From Bacteroidaceae bacterium (GTDB lineage: Bacteria > Bacteroidota > Bacteroidia > Bacteroidales > Bacteroidaceae): a DNA stretch of 41,023 nucleotides. The DNA is taken from positions 1 to 41,023 of the forward strand of contig JAGCVH010000060.1 of NCBI GenBank assembly GCA_017962495.1. Direction: 5' to 3'. Under the pieces are notes generated by a model. The model made no database searches. It had not been told where the DNA came from and worked only from the letters and a program-made list of their open reading frames with translations. Position numbers and translations under genes: made by a program. Positions 25,654 to 34,643 of the stretch are shown here, piece by piece (the stretch's first letter is position 1; the number at the start of each line of letters is the position of its first letter).

Positions 25654-26634
25654 ATGAAGAAGATATTTTTACTGGGCTTTGTTGCCCTTTGTGCAATGAC
25701 GATGAATGCACAGATAATGAAGGTTCAATCCGGTGGCGCTGTTATATTCGAAAAGAATGTGGATGCTATTGAGCAGGTGACCTTTGCCGATGCCAATCCC
25801 AGCGAGGTGAGTGTTGCCTTCAAGAACAACTTCATAACTATGGCGAAAGATGCCGAGTTGGCAATTGCCGACATCCTGGTCACGAACAATGTAGCTGTTG
25901 CCGATGTTACGCTCACATCCAGCAACACGGGCATTATAAACATTGCGGATGGCAAACTTGTAGCTAAGAACTATGGAAGTGCAATCATCACTGCAACTGC
26001 TAATAATGCAATTGCTCCTGCCAGACTGTTCGTTTCTGTGGAAACCGGGTTCATGTATATTGACGACGTGTTTACTATAACGGGTAGAGGCACTGTCGTA
26101 ACCGGCACCATCCTAACGGGTAAGTTCAAGATGGCTGACAATGTTATCATAGGTAAGGTAAGTGATGATGCTGAAAACATTAATACGACTCTGGCCGGTA
26201 TCGAAGTGTTCCGTAAGACTCTTGAAGAAGCCTCGGCAGGTGAGAACGTTGGCCTACTGCTTCGTAATGTCGAGAAAACCGCTGTTGAACGTGGAGATGT
26301 TATCATGTCACCAGAGAATACAGCTGTCGTTCAGACCAAAAAGATTCGTGCCTCGGTTTATGTCCTAACAAAAGAAGAAGGTGGTCGCCATGCTCCGTTC
26401 GTTGTAAACTATAGTCCACAATTGTCTGTAGGTGGAAAGGACATGACATGTGTTGTAACCGACCTGGGTACGCAGGATGGTGCAGCTGCTGAATTGGTAA
26501 TGCCAGGTACAACGTGCGAGAACATGGTGATTGAAATTCCGGGTGCTGTCACACCTTTCGTGTACAGAGGTGAGGAGTGCCTCCTTCGCGAGGGTGGCAG
26601 AATCGTTGCAAAGGTAACAATTACAGGTTTCTGA
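25654..26634 (+). CDS. Secreted protein with Ig-like domain and EF-Tu domains 2 and 3 (no GTPase)
   Basis: A 326-residue protein. Residues 1-19 are a signal peptide (MKKIFLLGFVALCAMTMNA). Residues about 20-46 resemble the start of the preceding gene's product ('MKVQSGGAVIFEKNVDAIEQ'). Residues about 50-128 look like a Big_2/Ig-like fold ('LTSSNTGIINIADGKLVAKN', then 'GSAIITATA'). Residues about 132-223 match elongation factor Tu domain 2: 'DDVFTITGRGTVVTGTILTG', 'GIEVFRKTLEEASAGENVGL', 'LLRNVEKTAVERGDVI'. Residues about 229-326 match EF-Tu domain 3: 'ASVYVLTKEEGGRHAPF', 'ELVMPGTTCENMVIEI', 'CLLREGGRIVAKVTI'. The GTP-binding domain 1, with its P-loop, is absent. The frame is intact and the translation signals look normal. 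The similarity is strong enough to be certain by eye. The function outside the cytoplasm is unknown; binding to host matrix or glycans, as suggested for surface EF-Tu, is only a guess. Confidence 0.93.
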   Translation: MKKIFLLGFVALCAMTMNAQIMKVQSGGAVIFEKNVDAIEQVTFADANPSEVSVAFKNNFITMAKDAELAIADILVTNNVAVADVTLTSSNTGIINIADGKLVAKNYGSAIITATANNAIAPARLFVSVETGFMYIDDVFTITGRGTVVTGTILTGKFKMADNVIIGKVSDDAENINTTLAGIEVFRKTLEEASAGENVGLLLRNVEKTAVERGDVIMSPENTAVVQTKKIRASVYVLTKEEGGRHAPFVVNYSPQLSVGGKDMTCVVTDLGTQDGAAAELVMPGTTCENMVIEIPGAVTPFVYRGEECLLREGGRIVAKVTITGF

Positions 26635-26673
26635 TGCGTAGTCCTCTCTTAGGAGAGAATCAGTAGTGACAAT

Positions 26674-26710
26674 GCGCCCGCAGGCTCGATAAAGCTTGCG
26701 GGCGCTATAT
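26674..26710. terminator. Terminator between the EF-Tu-domain gene and the sulfatase gene
   Basis: A 13-nt stem with one G-T pair: GCGCCCGCAGGCT (26674-26686) with AGCTTGCGGGCGC (26693-26705), followed by TATATTTATT. It lies between convergent genes and could act in both directions. Confidence 0.82.
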
Positions 26711-26744
26711 TTATTGTCAGATCCTAACCTGAGCCGTTCAATCT

Positions 26745-28229
26745 TTAAATCCCTTTCTCCTTTTCCAATGCCTCTTGCATCTTACGTGCCAGACGCTTGT
26801 GCTTGCCGATGACGTTTTGCGTTTGCATATGGTCGTCGCGAAGGTTGAAGAGAGAAAGCGTGTCGACAATACCCATCTCATTGCCGGTGGTGTTTCGCTT
26901 GGCACCTTTGTAGGCAGGCAGGAGGGCGTAGTCGCGAGTGCGATAAGCCAGTCGGCCTACGGCTTCCACCACCATGCCTTTGCGTCCTCGCTTCGACTTG
27001 CCAAGGAAGGCATTGAGGTGGTTCTCCGAGTCGAGGCCTTGGGGCAAGGGTTGGCGAAGCATGTGGGCAAAGGAGGCAAGGAGGTCTTGCTGAGCCACGA
27101 GGGCATCGGAAACAACAGGGCGAATGTGGCCCTTCCAATAGACAAAGAACGGCACGCGAGTGCCTGCCTCAAAGAGACTGTACTTCCCACCTCGATAGCC
27201 TCCATTCATATCGTGCTGGCCTATGAGTTCGCGAGCCTGATCGTTGTATCCGTCGTCGAGTACAGGACCATTGTCGCTGGTGAAGATGACGATGGTGTTC
27301 TCCAGCAATCCCTTTTCTTCCAGCTTGCTAATGACCTGACCCACACACCAGTCGGCTTCGATGATGACATCGCCTCGTGGTCCCATGGTGGTTGAACCTA
27401 CAAACTTGCTATTGGGAATGCGGGGTACGTGGGGTTCGTGAAGTCCGTAGTAGAGGAAGAAGGGTTGGTTGGCAGGTTGGTTGTCGATGAACGAAAAAAC
27501 GCGGTCGAGCAAGTCCTGCGCCATGTTCTCATCGTTCCATAGGGCAGAACGTCCACCTCGCATGAATCCGATGCGAGGGATGCCATTGATGACGGTATTG
27601 TTGTGTCCGTGCGACCAAGTGACTTTCGTCATGAGTTCGGGATTGCTGAGTGCTGTGGGCAAGCCTTCGAAGTTCTTCTCGTAACTGACCTCGATGGGGT
27701 CGGAGGGGTCGAGGCCAACGACATTGCCGTTCTCGACATAGACGCAAGGCACACGGTCCACCGTAGCAGGAAGGATGCATGAATAGTCGAAGCCTATCTC
27801 GTTGGGACCTGGCTTGATGGGATGATTCCAATCGACGTGTCCTTGTCCGATGCCTAAATGCCATTTGCCTACTGCACCTGTGCGATAGCCTGCACGCTGG
27901 AACATGCGTGCAATGGTGAACTGGTCCTCGCCAATGATTAGTGGCGCATCGCCCTGCAGGATGTTGGTCTTGCGACGCCAAGGATAAACGCCTGTGAGCA
28001 ATCCGTAACGGCTGGGCGTGGAAGTGGCGGAAGAAGCATGTCCGTTGGTGAGGCAAACTCCGCCTCGTGCCAATCGGTCGATATTGGGCGTCTGTATGGT
28101 CTGACTTCCATACGCACTGACATCACCATAACCGAGGTCGTCGGCAATGATGATTAAGACATTGGGACGCTCTTGTGCGCCTGCCAGCGAAGGCAGGGCG
28201 GCAAGGAGGGAAAAGAGGTGTCTTTTCAT
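26745..28229 (-). CDS. Secreted sulfatase, S1 family, serine type
   Basis: A 494-residue arylsulfatase-type enzyme that removes sulfate esters from glycans or other substrates. From the ATG at 28229 it has a signal peptide (MKRHLFSLLAALPSLAGA). The metal-binding 'IIIADDLGYGDVSAYG' (Asp30, Asp31) follows. The formylglycine site is Ser70-Thr-Pro-Ser-Arg74 in 'ATSTPSRYGLLTG', so maturation needs an anaerobic sulfatase-maturating enzyme (anSME), not encoded here. Further motifs are 'AVGKWHLG' and 'VIFTSDNGPV'. The substrate cannot be told from sequence. The frame extends to 28271, but the signal peptide fixes the start. It follows the MscS gene on the same strand. Confidence 0.93.
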   Translation of the reverse strand: MKRHLFSLLAALPSLAGAQERPNVLIIIADDLGYGDVSAYGSQTIQTPNIDRLARGGVCLTNGHASSATSTPSRYGLLTGVYPWRRKTNILQGDAPLIIGEDQFTIARMFQRAGYRTGAVGKWHLGIGQGHVDWNHPIKPGPNEIGFDYSCILPATVDRVPCVYVENGNVVGLDPSDPIEVSYEKNFEGLPTALSNPELMTKVTWSHGHNNTVINGIPRIGFMRGGRSALWNDENMAQDLLDRVFSFIDNQPANQPFFLYYGLHEPHVPRIPNSKFVGSTTMGPRGDVIIEADWCVGQVISKLEEKGLLENTIVIFTSDNGPVLDDGYNDQARELIGQHDMNGGYRGGKYSLFEAGTRVPFFVYWKGHIRPVVSDALVAQQDLLASFAHMLRQPLPQGLDSENHLNAFLGKSKRGRKGMVVEAVGRLAYRTRDYALLPAYKGAKRNTTGNEMGIVDTLSLFNLRDDHMQTQNVIGKHKRLARKMQEALEKEKGI

Positions 28230-28271
28230 GTGATTAGGCATTGTGGACAGAAGGCTTAGGCTCGATGCCAA

Positions 28272-28335
28272 TTGAACCTAAGGTGCTCGGCATTTGAACC
28301 TAAGGTGCTCGGCGTTTGAACCTAAGGTGCTCGGA
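28272..28335. repeat. Three tandem 22-bp repeats between the MscS gene and the sulfatase gene
   Basis: TTGAACCTAAGGTGCTCGGC occurs three times at an exact 22-bp period (TGAACC at 28273, 28295 and 28317). It is flanked by AAGGCTTAGG (28251-28260) and CCTAAGGCTT (28342-28351), which are inverted relatives of the internal CCTAAGG. Function unknown; it lies in the 121-nt spacer of the probable transcript. Confidence 0.85.
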
Positions 28336-28350
28336 CGGAAGGCCTAAGGC

Positions 28351-30978
28351 TTACGAGTCCTTCTGCTCAATTTGATTATCGTTTATAATATGTAAGTCGC
28401 GTTGCGGGAATGGGATTACGATGTTGTTCTCATTTAGCGTGTTGTAGATGGTCTCCTTAATCTTTGCCGTGAGAGCATAGCGCTGTTCGACAAGCATCCA
28501 TACGAAGACCTTCAGGTCGACGCTGTTCTCACCAAAGTCGGAGAAGCGTACGCTGATGGGTCGATCGGGGTCGATGATGTGTTGTCCGTGTTCGTTCCTC
28601 TCCTCGCAATAGGGTCGCAAGGCTTCGTTGAGCATATAGCGAACATCGTCGACATTCGTGCCATAGGCCACGCCAACGGGTATGGTGATGAGTTCGTAAC
28701 TATGGTTACGCGTCATGTTCTTGAAGTTCTTGCTCAGGAGGTCTTTATTGAGGAAGGAGATGACACATCCGTCGGCCGTTGTCACCTGCGTGCTCTGGTA
28801 AGTGATGCTTTCCACCTGACCGATGATGTCGTCGCACTGGATGTAGTCGCCCACACGCAAACGGCCTGCCATAAGGGAGATGCCGTAGAAGAAGTTTTCG
28901 ATGAGTTCCTGCATGGCAAAGCCGACACCGGTGGCCAGACCTGCGGAAACAATGGAGATGCCACTCTTGGGAACATTCAGGATGACGAGTGTGATGATGA
29001 AGTAGAGACCCCACGTGACGATGGCAATGAGATTCTTGGGAAGGGTCAGGTTCAGTATCTCGTCGGGTGAGGCGGTGAGACGTCGATAGTGGGCGTAGAA
29101 ACAACGCACGGCATAGTTGATGTAACTGAACACAAACCATAGGGCTGCTACGAGGCAAAGTTTGGCAAGGGATATCTGGATGAGGTCCTTCTGGTCGACA
29201 AAGTTGTGGAAGAAGGCCTTCTGGCATATGCTTGTCATCTCAAACACCTCTGCGGCCCAATAGATGCTCACCAGAACGGAGCATACGGCAAGGATGGGTA
29301 CAAGCGTGCGATTGACAAAGTCGTAAATCCAAGTCTTCGTGATGAATTCACCACGCTTCATCTGTCTCAGCAATTGCTTCTTGGCAATAGAGTCGTCGTC
29401 AACTTCTTCCTTGATGCGATGGAGGAGGCGACGGTTCTCGTATATCTCCATCAGGTCGTAGAAGCACGTGATGGTGGTGATTGCGGCAAGCTGGAATGTC
29501 CACCAAACCATAATCTGCACGGCCATGAGGGTATATCCCGCCCAAGCCACCACGCAGGAAACCACCATCGCTATGCTGGTGATGTGGGTGTAAAGGACAT
29601 CGAGCATGGGCAACGATGCACGATGGCGCTTAGCCATCCACAATTGCCAGATGGTGAAGATGAGCAAGATGGGTGGGAAGATGAGGTTCAGTATGCTGTT
29701 GGGTATGAGTATGATGCGGAACATGATGACGATGAACGAAAGCACCATCAGAGGCATGTAGATGTAGGCGGCATGAAGCATCTGCTTGCCCTTGAGACGA
29801 ATGTACAGGGAGAGGAAGATGACTTCGAGAAGCCAAGCCATGTTGATGATGAGGCCTGTGGACATCTGGATAAAATTGCGATGAACAAGCGAACGAACCA
29901 CCATCACCAGGACGGCAAAGAGTGCCGTACCTACAACAAAGGTGAGCATCTGTCGGCGTATCTTGTAGTTGTCGCCTCGCCAACGACGTGGCATAAGCCA
30001 ACGCAGGATGATGTAAGTGATGAGTAGGGCTACGCTCAGATAGAACAGAACGAAGATGCTGATGAAGAGCACGGAGACACCACGCCATTCCGAATAGTTC
30101 TGTTCGTGTTGCTTGAAAGGCTTGTACTTAGTCGTACCAGCGTTTACGGCCTGACGTATGTATCGTGGAAGGTTGGCAAGTATGGTGAAATAGTTTGTGC
30201 CTCCATTCTTGAAGATGTTGTCCTGCAGCAATTTGTAACGCTTCTGGGCATAGCGGTTGAGATGTTCCACCTTCTCTTGCACGCTCTTGTAATAACTGCT
30301 CTCTGCCTCCAGTGTCTCAAGGAATTGCTCCATGTTCTCCTTCAGCGTCTGGGCATAAATGAGGCAAGCCTTGCGGTCCTCCAATTGCTGACCAGTTAGA
30401 TAGAGGGGCTCGTTGTTGATTTCCTCATTGTCGTGCAAGGGCGTGGGAGGCATGGGGGAGTCTTTGACTTCAGCCAATGAGTCCATGCGTGACTCTAACG
30501 AGTCAATGGCGTTGAGCAGGATGCTGTCGCTTTCCGTGAGCAGGTCTTCGTCGTTCTCTGACACAGGTGGGATGCTCTTGAGCGAAGTTATCAGGGAATT
30601 GTATCGCTCGATTTCCCGCTTCAGGCGAATGATAATGCGGTCGTAGGGTAGGGTGTGACCGTTCTTGTCATTGAGTTCGCGATAAAGGTTGACGGCCTGC
30701 TGGCAGGCGTATGCCATATCGAAGGTGTTCTCTGTCGATTGGGAGTATAGCATGAGCCCGATTTGCTCACACTGATTCATGTAGCTAATTAGTTGCTGGT
30801 GCTGTTGTGCGCCTTGTTGCTCATACATCTGCATGAACACCTGTTGCTTCTCGTAATCGGCTCTCAGTTCAGCACGCAACACTCCCAGCGTGCGTGCCAA
30901 ATCACGCTCTTTCAGCACCGCCCGACTGGGTATGACAACCAGAAGGGAAAGGAAGAGCGTTGCAAGGATTTTTTTCAT
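28351..30978 (-). CDS. Large MscS-family mechanosensitive channel
   Basis: An 875-residue membrane protein. It has a signal peptide (MKKILATLFLSLLVVIPSRA) and a long periplasmic helical region (about 21-280, rich in Gln and Glu, coiled-coil-like). Roughly eight hydrophobic segments follow at about 300-640. The MscS core (about 665-800) contains the pore-helix type 'VSAGLATGVGFAMQELIENF' and the beta-domain 'GRLRVGDYIQCDDIIGQVES'. A cytoplasmic domain ends at residue 875. The size and the extra helices put it with the MscK/YbdG-like large channels. It protects against hypo-osmotic shock. The start at 30978 is chosen over 30987 because it begins the signal peptide. Confidence 0.92.
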   Translation of the reverse strand: MKKILATLFLSLLVVIPSRAVLKERDLARTLGVLRAELRADYEKQQVFMQMYEQQGAQQHQQLISYMNQCEQIGLMLYSQSTENTFDMAYACQQAVNLYRELNDKNGHTLPYDRIIIRLKREIERYNSLITSLKSIPPVSENDEDLLTESDSILLNAIDSLESRMDSLAEVKDSPMPPTPLHDNEEINNEPLYLTGQQLEDRKACLIYAQTLKENMEQFLETLEAESSYYKSVQEKVEHLNRYAQKRYKLLQDNIFKNGGTNYFTILANLPRYIRQAVNAGTTKYKPFKQHEQNYSEWRGVSVLFISIFVLFYLSVALLITYIILRWLMPRRWRGDNYKIRRQMLTFVVGTALFAVLVMVVRSLVHRNFIQMSTGLIINMAWLLEVIFLSLYIRLKGKQMLHAAYIYMPLMVLSFIVIMFRIILIPNSILNLIFPPILLIFTIWQLWMAKRHRASLPMLDVLYTHITSIAMVVSCVVAWAGYTLMAVQIMVWWTFQLAAITTITCFYDLMEIYENRRLLHRIKEEVDDDSIAKKQLLRQMKRGEFITKTWIYDFVNRTLVPILAVCSVLVSIYWAAEVFEMTSICQKAFFHNFVDQKDLIQISLAKLCLVAALWFVFSYINYAVRCFYAHYRRLTASPDEILNLTLPKNLIAIVTWGLYFIITLVILNVPKSGISIVSAGLATGVGFAMQELIENFFYGISLMAGRLRVGDYIQCDDIIGQVESITYQSTQVTTADGCVISFLNKDLLSKNFKNMTRNHSYELITIPVGVAYGTNVDDVRYMLNEALRPYCEERNEHGQHIIDPDRPISVRFSDFGENSVDLKVFVWMLVEQRYALTAKIKETIYNTLNENNIVIPFPQRDLHIINDNQIEQKDS

Positions 30979-31011
30979 GTGTAACAAATACCTTATTCAT
31001 TAATAGCTCGA

Positions 31012-31042
31012 CAAAGGTACGAAAAATGTTGAAAAACGCAAA
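31012..31042 (-). promoter_or_regulatory. Promoter of the MscS-family gene (and sulfatase gene)
   Basis: On the minus strand TTTG (31042-31039), 19 nt, TACCTTTG (31019-31012). Both boxes match the consensus. It is back to back with the leu operon promoter, only 4 nt away. Confidence 0.78.
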
Positions 31043-31046
31043 GAAA

Positions 31047-31078
31047 TTTGGCATTTTGCTCACTTATTCGTATCTTTG
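31047..31078 (+). promoter_or_regulatory. Promoter of the leu operon
   Basis: TTTG (31047-31050), 20 nt, TATCTTTG (31071-31078). Both boxes match. The predicted start near 31085 gives a leader of about 30 nt, too short for an attenuator or T-box. Confidence 0.8.
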
Positions 31079-31116
31079 TGCCCTGTTGGGTAAAAGTTTT
31101 TAAGAAGAAAGATATT

Positions 31117-32616
31117 ATGAGTGACAGATTGTACGTATTCGACACCACTCTTCGCGATGGCGAACAGGTGCCAGGTTGCCAGTTGAACACCGTTGAGAAA
31201 ATAGAGGTTGCACGCCAACTGGAGTTGTTGGGCGTGGATGTCATTGAAGCGGGTTTCCCCATATCGAGTCCGGGCGATTTCAATTCTGTAGTTGAAATCT
31301 CAAAGGCTGTGACGTGGCCCACCATTTGTGCGCTTACGCGTGCAGTAGAGAAAGATATCGACGTAGCCAACGAAGCCCTGCAATATGCCAAGCACAAGCG
31401 CATACATACAGGTATTGGCACGAGCGAGAGTCACATCAAATACAAGTTTAATGCCACGCCTGAGGAAATCATCGAACGTGCCATGCGTGCCGTGAAGTAT
31501 GCCAAGCGCTATGTCGAGGATGTGGAGTTCTATGCTGAAGACGCAGGACGAACCGACAATGAGTATCTGGCTCGTGTAGTGGAAGCCGTTGTCAAGGCTG
31601 GTGCTACGGTGGTGAACATCCCTGACACTACGGGTTTCCGTCTGCCCGGCGAATACGGAGAGAAGATTAAGTATCTGATGGAACATGTCGATGGACTCTC
31701 GGCAGGAAAGGCCATCCTCTCCACCCATTGTCACAATGATTTGGGTATGGCTACTGCCAACACTTTGGCTGGTGTGCTTAATGGTGCACGTCAGGTGGAG
31801 GTAACCGTGAATGGCATTGGCGAACGCGCTGGTAACACTAGCCTCGAAGAAGTGGCAATGGCCTTGAAGACCCATCCTTACCTCAACATCGATACAAACA
31901 TCAACACCACGAAGATATTCCCCATAAGCCGCATGGTATCGAGCCTGATGAACATGCCTGTTCAACCCAACAAGGCAGTTGTGGGTCGCAATGCTTTTGC
32001 CCATTCGAGCGGTATCCATCAGGATGGTGTGCTCAAGGATGCATCGACTTACGAAATCATGAATCCCAAGGATGTGGGCATCGACGACAATGCTATCGTC
32101 CTGACGGCACGAAGTGGGCGAGCTGCATTGAAGCATCGTTTGCACGTCAACGGTGTGGATGTCGATGGCGAACGTCTGGATACCATCTACGAAGCCTTCC
32201 TTCGTTTGGCCGATCGCAAGAAGGAAGTTACTGACGACGATATCCTCGTATTGGCAGGCGCAGACCGCTCGGCTTCGCATGCTATCAAACTCGATTATCT
32301 GCAAGTTACTACGGGTATGGGAGTCAAGAGCGTCGCTGCAATAGGACTTAACATCTCGGGCGAGAAGTTCGAGGCATCAGCCTCGGGTAATGGCCCCGTG
32401 GATGCTGCTATTAAGGCATTGAAGGTCATAATCCGTCGACAAATGACACTGAGGGAATTCACTATACAAGCCATTTCAAAGGGTTCCGACGATGTGGGAA
32501 AGGTTCACATGCAGGTGGAATACGACGGACGCGTCTATTATGGCTTTGGGGCCAATACTGACATCGTCACCGCTTCTGTGGAGGCATACATTGACTGTAT
32601 AAATAAGTTTAAATGA
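31117..32616 (+). CDS. leuA: 2-Isopropylmalate synthase
   Basis: LeuA condenses acetyl-CoA with 2-ketoisovalerate, the first committed step of leucine synthesis. From the ATG at 31117 the product is 499 residues, beginning [20 protein letters not shown]. It has the HMGL-type TIM barrel with 'DTTLRDGEQ' and metal-binding '[14 protein letters not shown]', then the C-terminal regulatory (leucine-sensing) domain at about 370-499. The upstream ATG at 31048 lies in the promoter and is rejected. Its stop overlaps the leuC start by 4 nt. Confidence 0.96.
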   Translation: MSDRLYVFDTTLRDGEQVPGCQLNTVEKIEVARQLELLGVDVIEAGFPISSPGDFNSVVEISKAVTWPTICALTRAVEKDIDVANEALQYAKHKRIHTGIGTSESHIKYKFNATPEEIIERAMRAVKYAKRYVEDVEFYAEDAGRTDNEYLARVVEAVVKAGATVVNIPDTTGFRLPGEYGEKIKYLMEHVDGLSAGKAILSTHCHNDLGMATANTLAGVLNGARQVEVTVNGIGERAGNTSLEEVAMALKTHPYLNIDTNINTTKIFPISRMVSSLMNMPVQPNKAVVGRNAFAHSSGIHQDGVLKDASTYEIMNPKDVGIDDNAIVLTARSGRAALKHRLHVNGVDVDGERLDTIYEAFLRLADRKKEVTDDDILVLAGADRSASHAIKLDYLQVTTGMGVKSVAAIGLNISGEKFEASASGNGPVDAAIKALKVIIRRQMTLREFTIQAISKGSDDVGKVHMQVEYDGRVYYGFGANTDIVTASVEAYIDCINKFK

Positions 32617-34013
32617 ATACTTTATTTGACAAGATTTGGGACGCCCACGTTATTCAGAATGTGGAAGACGGCCCTACACAACTATACATCGATAGATTGT
32701 ACGTTCACGAAGTAACCAGTCCGCAGGCCTTCGATACATTGCGTGATAAAGGTCTGAAGGTGCATCGTCCGAAACAAATCTATGCGATGCCTGACCACAA
32801 TACACCCAGTGATCAACAGGAACGCATCGACGACCCGATAGGGCGCAAACAAGTGGAAGCGCTTCAGCGCAATTGCAAGGAGTTTGGCATATGTCACTTC
32901 GCGATGGGTTCACGGGACAATGGCATCATCCATGTCGTTGGTCCAGAGAAAGGTTTGTCTTTGCCTGGAATGACGATTGTTTGTGGCGACTCGCATACTT
33001 CGACACATGGGGCAGTTGGTGCCATTGCTATGGGCATTGGTACCAGTGAGGTGACACAGGTGTTGGCTTCGCAATGCATTCTGCAAAGCAAGCCTAAGAC
33101 TATGCGTATCAACATCGAAGGCACTTTACCCAAAGGCACGACTGCTAAGGATGTGGCGCTTTATATCATGGCACAGATGACTACAAGTGGTGCCACAGGT
33201 TATGCGGTGGAGTATGCTGGCTCGACTATACGCTCGATGAGTATGGAAGGACGACTCACCTTGTCGAACCTAAGCATTGAGATGGGTTCGCGTGCAGGTT
33301 TGATAGCCCCTGATGAGATTACGTTTGCCTACCTGAAGGATCGTGAATATGCGCCTAAGGGAGAGGCTTGGGATAAAGCGGTGGAAGAGTGGAAGAAACT
33401 GAAGAGCGACGACGATGCCGTCTTTGACAAAGAGGTTACCTATCGTGCCGAGGACATCGCACCACGAATAACCTATGGAACGAATCCTGGTGCAGGCATC
33501 CCTGTGGATGGATGTATTCCTACACTCGAGGAGGTTTCCGAGGCAGAACGCCCACAACTCGCCGCACAACTCGAATATATGCAATTCAAACCCGGTCAAC
33601 GCTTGGAGGGAACACCTGTCGACTATGTCTTCCTGGGCGCTTGCACTAATGGGCGAATCGAAGACTTCCGTGCTTTCGCTTCGGTGGTGAAAGGCCATCG
33701 GAAAGCCTCTAACGTGGTGGCGTGGCTCGTGCCTGGGTCTTGGTCGGTGCGTCAGCAAATCGTCGACGAAGGCATCGACAAGATTCTGGAAGAGGCAGGC
33801 TTTGAATTGCGTCTGCCCTCGTGCTCGGCTTGCCTTGCTATGAACCCTGACAAAGTACCTGCTGGCAAGTTGGCAATCTCCACTTCGAATCGTAATTTTG
33901 TAGGGCGTCAGGGACCTGGTGCTCGCACTGTGTTGGCAAGTCCGCTTACTGTGGCAGCATCTGCTATTACGGGCGTGATAACGGATGTCAGGACGTTGTT
34001 AGTTGAAAGTTGA
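32613..34013 (+). CDS. leuC: 3-Isopropylmalate dehydratase large subunit
   Basis: LeuC with LeuD isomerises 2-isopropylmalate to 3-isopropylmalate using a [4Fe-4S] cluster. The 466-residue product has the aconitase-type '[20 protein letters not shown]' and the cluster cysteines in '[13 protein letters not shown]' and '[13 protein letters not shown]'. It starts inside the leuA stop codon (ATGA). Its last codons run into the GTTGAAAGTT-type repeat that fills the leuC-leuD spacer. Confidence 0.97.
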   Translation: MNTLFDKIWDAHVIQNVEDGPTQLYIDRLYVHEVTSPQAFDTLRDKGLKVHRPKQIYAMPDHNTPSDQQERIDDPIGRKQVEALQRNCKEFGICHFAMGSRDNGIIHVVGPEKGLSLPGMTIVCGDSHTSTHGAVGAIAMGIGTSEVTQVLASQCILQSKPKTMRINIEGTLPKGTTAKDVALYIMAQMTTSGATGYAVEYAGSTIRSMSMEGRLTLSNLSIEMGSRAGLIAPDEITFAYLKDREYAPKGEAWDKAVEEWKKLKSDDDAVFDKEVTYRAEDIAPRITYGTNPGAGIPVDGCIPTLEEVSEAERPQLAAQLEYMQFKPGQRLEGTPVDYVFLGACTNGRIEDFRAFASVVKGHRKASNVVAWLVPGSWSVRQQIVDEGIDKILEEAGFELRLPSCSACLAMNPDKVPAGKLAISTSNRNFVGRQGPGARTVLASPLTVAASAITGVITDVRTLLVES

Positions 34014-34028
34014 AAATTGAAAGTTAAC
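34000..34028. repeat. GTTGAAAGTTGAAAATTG spacer repeat at the leuC-leuD junction
   Basis: Three to four degenerate copies of AGTTGAA/AATTGAA. They overlap the last codons of leuC (…Val-Glu-Ser-stop). This is the complement of the TTCAACTTTC type. Confidence 0.65.
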
Positions 34029-34643
34029 ATGAAAGAGCCTTTTTCCATCATACGTTCTACTTGCATTCCCATTGCAATAGATAACTGCAATACCGACCTT
34101 ATTATCCCTGCCCGCTATTTGGCTTCAACAACGCGTGATGCAAAGTTCTTTGGCGATGCTTTTATGCACGACCTGCGCTTTGATGCCGACGGAATGCCAA
34201 TTGCTGACTTTGTGATGAACCAACCGGCTTATGCCGAGACGCCCCATCGTGGAGTTCACGAAATCATTGTGGCTGGTGCCAACTGGGGAAGTGGAAGCAG
34301 TCGTGAACATGCGGCATGGGCCATTGCGGGATATGGTGTACGCGTGGTCGTTAGCAGTAGTTTTGCTGATATCCATCGTAACAATCTTCTCAACAACTTC
34401 GTCTTGCCAGTTGTGGTAAGCCCTTCTTTCCAACAGGAGTTGTTTGAGACCATAGCCTCTAACCCCGACAGCTTGGTGGAGGTGGATGTTCCTCGTCAGC
34501 AGATTACTAATCTGGCAACAGGTCGAAGCGAACATTTCGATATCAATGGTTATAAGAAGTATTGCTTGATGAATGCCCTTGACGACATCGACTTCCTGTT
34601 GGAGAATCAAGATAAAATTAAGGCATGGGAAGAGAAAAGATAA
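34029..34643 (+). CDS. leuD: 3-Isopropylmalate dehydratase small subunit
   Basis: LeuD supplies the swivelling substrate-recognition domain of isopropylmalate isomerase. From the ATG at 34029 the product is 204 residues, normal for the family, with 'NTDLIIPARYL' and the conserved 'NWGSGSSREHAAWAI'. A TTG four codons upstream lies in the spacer repeat and is not used here. Its end overlaps the next gene by 19 nt. Confidence 0.96.
   Translation: MKEPFSIIRSTCIPIAIDNCNTDLIIPARYLASTTRDAKFFGDAFMHDLRFDADGMPIADFVMNQPAYAETPHRGVHEIIVAGANWGSGSSREHAAWAIAGYGVRVVVSSSFADIHRNNLLNNFVLPVVVSPSFQQELFETIASNPDSLVEVDVPRQQITNLATGRSEHFDINGYKKYCLMNALDDIDFLLENQDKIKAWEEKR

Noticed and set aside
25654-26634. Broken tuf pseudogene
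   Set aside because: The frame is intact, a signal peptide and an Ig-like domain precede the EF-Tu part, and the gene follows a co-transcribed neighbour by 6 nt.
31079-31116. Leucine attenuator or T-box before leuA
   Set aside because: The leader is about 30 nt with no Leu-codon run and no hairpin.
31300-32304. 334-codon minus-strand ORF
   Set aside because: Antisense to leuA, with no motif.
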